Shown here: positions 8,210-13,185 of the stretch, in pieces | How positions within the stretch are numbered: the first letter of the stretch is position 1 | Layout of the letters: each line of letters opens with the position of its first letter | Assembly (NCBI GenBank): GCA_003024985.2 | Contig: PXIH01S0012233.1 | Strand: one strand, 5' to 3' | Source: Euperipatoides rowelli | Taxonomy: Eukaryota > Onychophora > Udeonychophora > Euonychophora > Peripatopsidae | Length of the DNA stretch: 13,185 bases | The notes under the pieces: model-generated | Told to the model about the DNA's origin: nothing | The model's database searches: none | What the model saw: the letters and a program-made list of their open reading frames with translations, nothing else | Program-made: the position numbers and the translations under genes

Positions 8210-9196
8210 TTACTATTTTTTTTAACAGCTTGTAGTTCTTCTTGGTAGTAAGTACCATCAATGACCTCATCATTTAAATTTTTGATTTTATATACCGGTG
8301 GTAATGTAGGCTACATTCTGTAACAATAAATATGTCTTGAGTCCAATTTGGGAGATAGTCTTTTTCAAATGTTCTTTTCATTTTAGAAATTCTAACTTGT
8401 TGTCCAATATTAAATTTAAAAGATTGAGATTCATCCCATAATTTATCTAAATTTTATAAATTTCTTTTTAATTTTCCTTATTAACTTCAAATGGACTTCT
8501 TTGAATACTTCTATGAAAAGTGTGATTATAACTTTTCGTAAATTGAGGTAAAATATCTAAGTATTTTCAAGTATTTTTAGATGTAAAATATCTCCACATA
8601 ACGTACATGTTTTTAATGTTCGGTTGAATCATTCAACCACTGCAGCTTTTAATTCAGATGTAGTTGTGAAAAAAAAATGAATATTATTATTTTTAAATAA
8701 GTTTTAAAGAGATGGTTATGAAATTCTTTGCCATTATCCGTCTGGATTTTATTGGGTTTGCGTTCTTCTATAATTTTTTAAAATGTAACAAAAATTTCTT
8801 TAGCTGTTTTAGTTTTCATAGGTAAAGCCCAAGCATATTTGGAAAACACATCTATACAATTAAATATTTAAAACCTGAATTATATTTGCTAATATGTTGG
8901 AGATCTACTAAGTCTGCTTGGAACTGATCATTAATACCATGAACAATAGTTCTTCTTTTAAAATAATTTTTCCTTACAGGTTTATGTAATGTATATGTAT
9001 CTGGCATTTTAAACCATTCATTTAATTTATATGGTGCGCCTTCTCCATGTATGCCACGATGGAAGGCTTGTTTCCCTGATAGACTGCCTACTTGTTTGGG
9101 GTTGTAATATTTTCCAACCATCGGTTTTCCATTCTTATTATTACAACAACTACTCCAGCAGATAAGTCTAAGTTTTATACGTCTGATACTTATCAT
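8089..9196 (-). pseudogene. Polinton integrase (retroviral-type DDE core with C-terminal chromodomain), decayed
   Basis: It would have inserted the element DNA into host chromatin. The open part from 9196 to 8852 carries the conserved N-terminal region (KYYNPKQVGS, YTLHKPVRK) and the first catalytic aspartate in QADLVD (codon 8914-8912). After a stop and frame changes come DVFSKYAWALPMKTKTA, the second aspartate in QTDNGKEF (8738-8736) and the glutamate in ELKAAVVE (8634-8632), roughly a DD35E spacing. A TGA stands immediately after that glutamate, before FNRTLK. Downstream are an SH3-like piece (FNIGQQVRISKMKRTFEKDY) and a chromodomain ending at the TGA at 8089. All three catalytic residues survive, but at least three stops and several frame changes kill it. 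Integrases of this type are known from Polintons and, as I recall, C. elegans F54H12.3. Confidence 0.9.
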
Positions 9197-9327
9197 ATTC
9201 TAACTACTACTAAGAAAAAATAAATAGAAACAAAATTAACATTTTAAAACAATGTTTGTTTTGACATTTTAATATATTTACCAAAACTAGTTTTCAACTA
9301 GATGGACATTTTTTATTCAAATCATTA
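9197..9327. other. Spacer between integrase and small plus-strand frame
   Basis: The interval is AT-rich and holds no recognised gene. A plus-strand frame is open from 9265 into the small gene below but has no ATG before 9328. A promoter for the integrase (minus) and the small plus-strand frame would have to lie here; no clear TATA box can be assigned. Confidence 0.4.
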
Positions 9328-9578
9328 ATGACATCTTCAAATAATCATCCTGTAGGTCAACATGAATTTCAAGAATCTCTACTTGAAATGAACATTCCGA
9401 AATCTATCTTAAATGTTGAACCACCACCATCACCACTTATAGTGAGATAAAGAATGAACACTACAAACTCCCATTCAGTTTTAGTGAGGAGAATAAAATT
9501 GTACCACCACCACCACCACCACCACAATTTCTAGTAGGTATGACAAAGAAAAGAAAAAAACAAGAAGGCAAAGGATGA
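9328..9578 (+). pseudogene. Small hypothetical protein with polyproline run and basic tail, one frameshift
   Basis: From ATG at 9328 a frame (MTSSNNHPVGQHEF...) runs to a TAA at about 9448. A second frame entering near 9438 continues SEIKNEHYKLPFSF, then VPPPPPPPQF and TKKRKKQEGKG to a TGA at 9576-9578. The two meet at EPPPSPL, so a single frame change would explain the break. The KKRKK tail resembles a nuclear localisation signal. It is the only plus-strand frame inside the minus-strand cluster. I do not recognise a family. It could be a small Polinton accessory protein or a chance frame around the (CCA)n repeat at about 9511-9532. Confidence 0.35.
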
Positions 9579-9603
9579 TTTGATACTTTATATTAGTGTA
9601 ATT

Positions 9604-10401
9604 CTACATGAAAATAAATANCTCGATTTGTAAATTATCCATGATTTGACTGGTATATTCATAAATGACTTTTATTTTATGATTAATTTCTAAAATATTT
9701 TCAAAGACAGCGTAGATAATGAGAACTATAATTTTTGGTAGAGGTGTAGCAAATTGTATATCAATTCTTGAATCTCCATGCTTGATTAGGGAGTAATGGT
9801 CTTGCGTCTCCAAGTCAGGACTTAAATCATAGAATAATAGTGCGTAACCACTAGAATAATCTTCATCTTTAAACATTTTTCCAGTGCCACTGAAAATAGT
9901 TTGATAGGCATCCAAATATAAAATATTCTTGAAATCCAGTTGAAGTAGTTTGAATGGATATTGTTCATTATTTAAATATAAAGCTAGATAATTTAAATCA
10001 AAATGTTGGAAATTAAATGGATTCTTTTTATAATCTCCATTAAAAACAGCATTATCCAAAAAAGCTAGAATGAGATGTTTAGGAATTTGTCCAAAAAATA
10101 AATTATCTTGAGTGGTATTATGCATACCTGCTGGGATGGTGATAGGATATTTAGCATATCCTTTAAGTAATGCATGTGCATGACTTAATAGAACCGGAGG
10201 GGAGATGATAACTTTCTGTACATACAATTTACATTCTTCTATTTTTATTTTATGTGCTTTGGTTAGTTCATCGGTCATTAAACAAAATGTATTTCTATTT
10301 TTATTCAGTCTTATTTTCATCTTGACACCATTCAATAAATATTTAAATTGAAAAAATTTATCACTATGGATATGACCCATAAGTTNTTCTTCTACGTCCA
10401 T
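9604..10401 (-). pseudogene. F54H12.2-like Polinton protein, N-terminus deleted
   Basis: A 266-codon stretch from the ATG at 10401 is open to the stop at 9604-9606. Recognisable blocks are GHIHSDKFF, LLNGVKMKIRLNKNRN, VIISPPVLLSHAHAL, PAGMHNTTQDNLFFGQIPK, AFLDNAVFNGDYKKNPFNF, IFSGTGKM and the final IIYAVFENILEINHK. This matches the family annotated as 'uncharacterized protein F54H12.2-like', common in invertebrate genomes beside the Polinton integrase and generally around 430-450 residues as I recall. Here only the last 60 percent is present; the N-terminal part should lie above 10401 but that DNA encodes another gene, so it was deleted. An upstream GTG at 10443 extends the frame by 14 codons of unrelated sequence. 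N bases fall at 9621 and 10386. A capsid role is likely but is inference. Confidence 0.82.
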
Positions 10402-10439
10402 CTTCTTGTTTAGGCATAGGGTTAAGAGATGAAATTTTT

Positions 10440-10681
10440 TCACCTATACTTTTCACTAGTTAAATCTTTAGCTGCACTAATAACAGGTTTTAATGTAGTA
10501 GCAGCTCTAGCTATTTTAGGTGTTATGTATCGTGCACCATCACTTATTAATGGAACTACTTTTCTAATTAAACTACTGAAAAAGGATCCTAATTCGTAAC
10601 CGTATTGTACTTGACTTCCTTGGAATCAAAATCACCACCACCTACTCGTCTGCTGTAATAGTCTATGTAGGGATTATTCAT
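10440..10681 (-). pseudogene. Small glycine-rich 'GYxLGSFFxxLxRKVxPL' Polinton protein, frameshifted
   Basis: It starts at ATG 10681 with MNNPYIDYYSRRVGGGDF. After a frame change near 10620 it continues SQVQYGYELGSFFSSLIRK and RYITPKIARAATTLKPVISA to a TGA at 10440-10442, about 80 residues. A short tyrosine/glycine-rich head followed by a hydrophobic 'GSF...R..PL' helix and a lysine/alanine-rich tail is the layout of a small protein encoded just upstream of F54H12.2-like genes in animal Polintons. It recalls small basic or membrane-active virion proteins of adenovirus-like lineages, but that parallel is inference. Its start overlaps the end of the preceding gene by 8 nt, and its end abuts the F54H12.2-like frame. 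Confidence 0.6.
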
Positions 10682-10831
10682 GATTATTATTCAAAGTATG
10701 GTGATTTACTAAACGGAAATGATGTTTAAGTAAAATTTTCTTTTAACTAAATTGAATTGGTATACCAGTATCGTCTCTGATATCAATTTCAATCATATCG
10801 AATAATTGTTTCAGTCTAATCTGTACAGTAT
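10674..10831 (-). pseudogene. C-terminal fragment of a Polinton structural-type protein, cut by piggyBac
   Basis: From the piggyBac junction one minus-strand frame reads TVQIRLKQLFDMIEIDIRDD, then TGIPIQF, a TAA, and KKILLKHHFRL, ending at a TAA at 10674-10676 that overlaps the next ATG. The IEIDIRDDTG...(V/L)LHFR-type ending is, as I remember it, how the LPSN structural-type proteins finish in related elements. If so, this is the tail of the same kind of gene whose head sits at 7808-8081. Upstream coding sequence does not resume clearly beyond the piggyBac element (a stop appears within a few codons), so the front was lost before or apart from the insertion. Confidence 0.5.
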
Positions 10832-10835
10832 TTAA
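10832..10835. repeat. TTAA target-site duplication, left copy
   Basis: TTAA precedes the CCCTTCTAATACCA end of the piggyBac element and is repeated at 12520-12523 after the other end. This is the hallmark duplication of piggyBac insertion. Confidence 0.9.
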
Positions 10836-10849
10836 CCCTTCTAATACCA
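10836..10849 (+). repeat. piggyBac left terminal inverted repeat
   Basis: CCCTTCTAATACCA starts with the CCC(T) seen at piggyBac-family ends and matches the reverse complement of the right end (CTCTTCTAATACCA) at 13 of 14 positions. Confidence 0.9.
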
Positions 10850-10850
10850 T

Positions 10851-10868
10851 GGGGTCACCAGTGACCCC
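10851..10868. repeat. piggyBac left subterminal palindrome
   Basis: GGGGTCACCAGTGACCCC is a perfect 8-bp inverted repeat around CA. The same motif, GGGGTCAC-AG-GTGACCCC, lies near the other end. A symmetrical pair at fixed positions suggests a transposase-binding site, which is inference. Confidence 0.85.
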
Positions 10869-10982
10869 AATGCATTTTTGATAAACAACTGTAGCTATGT
10901 ATGACTGGCAAAATTCTGAAAAAAATTGACTTTGTTCATTTAGTACTTGACATTTTACTCATATATAGCAATTTAATCAAAT

Positions 10983-12292
10983 ATGAAAATTTTACTTAAA
11001 TTTTGNGATGATGATGATGGAGAGATTGATATAGTAGAAAATCTTGACAATGACAATTATCTCTCAGATGGGTCTGATTCTCTGTATACAAGTACACCAG
11101 TGGTTACTGAACCAGATATATTTGTGTGAATAAAAAAAATGTTTTCTACCATTTAATAAAATTAAAATATTTAGATTAAAAAAAATAAATGTATCTAAAA
11201 CTTAATTATTTAAAAAATTCTATATTCTTTTACAACATTTAAACCTTTATAGAAATCATAATGCTTGCAATTTTTTTATTATTCTTACTGACTGTGAAAT
11301 CTAAGTTAGGGATAAATTTCTATTATAACTCAAAAAATGTGGACACTAAGCAATCTACATAAATTAACACTTTACAAGATTTGTGCATGTCTCATGAGTA
11401 TGTTACCATTGATGAACATTTAGCTACATTTATGGATAAATGATAATTTCAAAAGTATATTCCACCAAAACCAGGAAAATATGGAATAAAGCTGTGACGG
11501 CTTGTGACAGTAAATATTGCTATGCATGCTATATACAGGTATATACAGAAAAATATAATATTCCTAGAGAAGTCAATCAAGGAAAGCGATTAGTTTTGGA
11601 TATGGTTAAATGAATGGGGAAAAAAGGAGAAGAAATATCACAGCAGACAACTTTTTTTATAAGTTTGAATCTTGCAAAAGAACTAAAGAAGAAGCAGCTG
11701 GAACTTTTTTTTTTGTACAATAAAGAATAATCACTCTGAATAACTTTAGTAGTTCATCACCTAAAAAGGAAAAGTAATCAACTCAGCATTAGTTGGATTT
11801 CAGAAGTCATGGATGAGTGTATCCTATTTCCCAATAAATGGAAAAATTTTAACTCTTCTTAGCACAATGCTAATTCCTGCTGAATTTGATAATACTCAGG
11901 CTGCAAAATCAGCTGTAATTCTGAATTACAGGGGCTGATACAATGAACCAGTTATTGTGGACATATAAAACAAAGTGAAGGATAAGTTGATGATCTAAGG
12001 CCATCTTTTACAATATGTTAACATTATACACTGAATGGCTTTATTAACCCCAAATTGGAAGCGGGAAAAACAAATTATAAAAGAAGAGTGTTTCTTTTGG
12101 AATTAGGTAAGTTTTAATGCCTTCCTGTTCAAAATATACTTGATATAGATATAAGCATGAAAGGCAAAAAATGTTAAAGATGTTATTGTGATATTCTAAT
12201 AGACTGAAAATATAGTGATATATGCACTAAATGTTCAGGTTTTTGTTTTATGTAAACAACATTCTAGCACTAAATGTCTAAATTGTGAATGA
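10983..12292 (+). pseudogene. piggyBac transposase (DDE_Tnp_1_7 family), multiply broken
   Basis: Start ATG 10983 gives MKILLKF, then an acidic head (DDDDGEIDIVENLDNDNYLS) that stops at 11127. The region 11130-11330 is AT-rich and unrecognisable. Homology resumes with YVTIDEHLATF (first catalytic aspartate, 11411-11413), then YIPPKPGKYGIK and ACDSKYCYACYIQVYTEKYN, then RNITADNFF (second aspartate, 11646-11648) and SLNLAKELKKKQL in a shifted frame, then VSYFPINGKILTLLSTM and a broken region near 11989 where the third aspartate is expected. The end carries a cysteine-rich finger (SDICTKCSGF and, shifted, LCKQHSSTKCLNCE) to a TGA at 12290-12292. Many stops and shifts leave it inactive. Family is certain from motif order; the third aspartate is only tentatively placed. 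Confidence 0.88.
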
Positions 12293-12459
12293 TGCATTTT
12301 TTACTATAGTCTCAATAAATTGTGCCTAAATATAATTTTTATATGTTCCATATAATGGTAATTGCATAAAATATATTTATTATATAAATAAANCTAATAT
12401 AGTTAAGATATATAATCATTTTGTNATAATATTACTAGCAAAAGAAGGAAAATTTTAAT

Positions 12460-12477
12460 GGGGTCACAGGTGACCCC
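12460..12477. repeat. piggyBac right subterminal palindrome
   Basis: GGGGTCACAGGTGACCCC mirrors the left palindrome with only the two central bases altered (AG instead of CA). It lies 42 bp inside the right end, farther than the 1-bp spacing on the left, so the ends are asymmetric. Confidence 0.85.
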
Positions 12478-12504
12478 AGTGGTACTCAGTGATAGAAAAA
12501 AAAG

Positions 12505-12519
12505 TTGGTATTAGAAGAG
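12505..12519 (-). repeat. piggyBac right terminal inverted repeat
   Basis: TTGGTATTAGAAGAG is the inverted partner of the left end and is followed directly by TTAA at 12520-12523. Confidence 0.9.
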
Positions 12520-12523
12520 TTAA

Positions 12524-13090
12524 ATGGCCATTTTAATTTGAATTCTGTTTACTGAAATGAAATAAGAAGCTGAAGTGAAGATACAAGGACTCTTTTTTGT
12601 GTGTGAACTATTGTCTTTATATCCATTTATGTTAAAAGGTGCAGCACTTGACAATCTTTTTTTATGTTTTGATTCAACCCACTGAGATAAGACTGTTTAT
12701 TGCTAACTCAATTGTTTTGTGCATGCTATGTCAGCATCTACCCATTCCACTTGTGCATATTGTGGTGCATTATGGAAATTCTAGTCGAAGACCACAGGTA
12801 GCAATCTTGGATTATGAACACTAAAATACTGACGAACTATAGTTAACAGGTTCAAAGTTTGGACTTTTTTTGGCGTTGGTCTATTAGAGCTGAAGAAAAT
12901 TAAAAACAATAACAAAGCTGTAATTTTCGTGTAATGGTTTGGTATGTGATGGGTTTTAACACTTTGCCCTGTAATTAAAACCCTGCATCAAAATCTCGGG
13001 AATTTTCTGAGTCTTATCCTTTTTTAAAATAAAGCATCTTAATCATAAATTTTTTAAGAAATCATACACTATTAAGAATATAGCAGATAA
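12524..13090. other. Interval with no recognised gene
   Basis: Both strands were read. A 61-codon plus-strand frame at 12639-12824 has no recognisable motif or biased composition. The minus strand does not resume the Polinton structural gene that piggyBac interrupts. A GCATTATGGAAATTCTAGTCG stretch near 12768 resembles a word common in dispersed animal repeats. No RNA gene was identified. Confidence 0.5.
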
Positions 13091-13185
13091 GAATGTAGAG
13101 ATTCTGAGATCATTTTGCCTTTATATAAATCATTGGTAAGGCCACATTTAGAGTATTGTGTTCAATTGTGGGCTCCATACTATAG
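13091..13185 (+). pseudogene. LINE (non-LTR retrotransposon) reverse-transcriptase fragment, runs off the window
   Basis: The last 31 codons of the window read ...[21 protein letters not shown] and LWAPYY. The [17 protein letters not shown] block is a very common signature at the C-terminal side of the reverse-transcriptase domain of animal LINEs (Jockey/CR1/Rex-type and relatives). A TAA sits six codons before this block, so the 5' side is already broken or truncated. The downstream part lies outside the window; clade and intactness cannot be judged. Confidence 0.85.

Larger units (their letters stand above)
4687..10831. mobile_element. Degraded Polinton/Maverick (adintovirus-like) element
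   Basis: Polymerase on the plus strand and a convergent minus-strand cluster of integrase, F54H12.2-like protein, small glycine-rich protein and an LPSN-type structural protein together form the gene set of Polinton/Maverick elements, whose relatives include adintoviruses. All members are broken by stops, frameshifts or deletions. ATPase, adenovirus-type protease and any separate major-capsid gene were looked for and not seen. Long terminal inverted repeats were not found; the left limit is uncertain (it may reach 3924 or the minisatellite) and the right limit is the piggyBac insertion. It is a fossil: neither replication nor virion formation is possible from this copy. Confidence 0.85.
10836..12519 (+). 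mobile_element. piggyBac-family DNA transposon (1684 bp) with decayed transposase
   Basis: The left end CCCTTCTAATACCA (10836-10849) and right end TTGGTATTAGAAGAG (12505-12519) are inverted repeats with one mismatch over 14 bp, flanked by TTAA on both sides. Inside, near each end, lie near-identical palindromes (10851-10868 and 12460-12477). The interior codes on the plus strand for a piggyBac-type transposase now full of stops and lacking much of its N-terminal half. The intact TTAA duplication means the element has not excised and is not rearranged at its ends. It inserted at the border of a Polinton structural gene and is therefore younger than that element. Confidence 0.93.

Noticed and set aside
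9511-9532. Run of CAC codons resembling a histidine tag
   Set aside because: It is a natural CCA/CAC microsatellite; the frame with the better context reads it as prolines.
9604-10443. Complete gene starting at GTG 10443
   Set aside because: The first 14 codons show no family similarity and the protein lacks its usual N-terminal part; the frame is a deletion remnant.
12639-12824. A 61-codon plus-strand frame right of piggyBac
   Set aside because: Composition and motifs are unremarkable and the frame length is expected by chance.
1-13185. Novel defence system, bacterial operon or RNA genes
   Set aside because: No ribosome-binding sites, tRNA or rRNA folds, or bacterial gene families are visible; all coding remnants fit animal mobile elements.

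Overview
The window is AT-rich animal (metazoan) genomic DNA with no intact host gene. It is an accessory region built almost entirely of nested, decayed mobile elements and tandem repeats. Eukaryotic features are a piggyBac copy with its TTAA target duplication, an LTR-retrotransposon tail, a LINE reverse-transcriptase fragment, long simple and minisatellite arrays, and no bacterial operon or ribosome-binding signals. The species cannot be named from the sequence. Isolated N bases show a draft assembly, so a few frameshifts could be base-calling errors, although most breaks are stop codons in good sequence.

Layout. 1-1125: AT-rich repeats, including an imperfect tandem array of about 156-176 bp units. 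1159-2017: a non-autonomous DNA transposon with imperfect inverted ends and an internal array of 20-bp palindromic units. 2136-2279: a small foldback element. 2634-3272 (minus): an LTR, polypurine tract and the last 43 codons of a retrotransposon polyprotein. 3278-3860: a minisatellite of about 57-bp units with 30-bp short forms. 3924-4686: a splice-like exon and a proline-rich or acidic leader of uncertain status.

4687-10831 is the core: a ruined Polinton/Maverick (adintovirus-like) element. On the plus strand lies a type-B DNA polymerase pseudogene with an N-terminal region, a CCHC finger, an exonuclease region, an endonuclease VII-like HNH segment and palm motifs. It is cut off just after palm motif C. 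On the minus strand, in transcription order, lie the tail of a conserved structural-type protein, a small glycine-rich protein, an F54H12.2-like protein missing its front, and a retroviral-type integrase with chromodomain. A second structural-type N-terminus follows, ending head-on against the broken polymerase. A short plus-strand polyproline/basic reading frame sits between the F54H12.2-like gene and the integrase. ATPase and protease genes are not visible, and long terminal inverted repeats were not found.

10836-12519 is a piggyBac-family transposon (14-bp ends, TTAA duplication, subterminal GGGGTCAC palindromes) with a decayed transposase. It inserted into or at the edge of the Polinton structural gene. 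12524-13090 has nothing I recognise. 13091-13185 is the start of a LINE reverse-transcriptase fragment running off the window.

In life the Polinton genes would have worked as one unit: protein-primed replication by the polymerase, chromatin-directed insertion by the integrase, and virion-type proteins on the minus strand. All are now broken. The most interesting features are the rearranged layout of the Polinton, with parts of what looks like one structural gene at both ends of the minus-strand cluster, and the palindrome-preserving 20-bp array.
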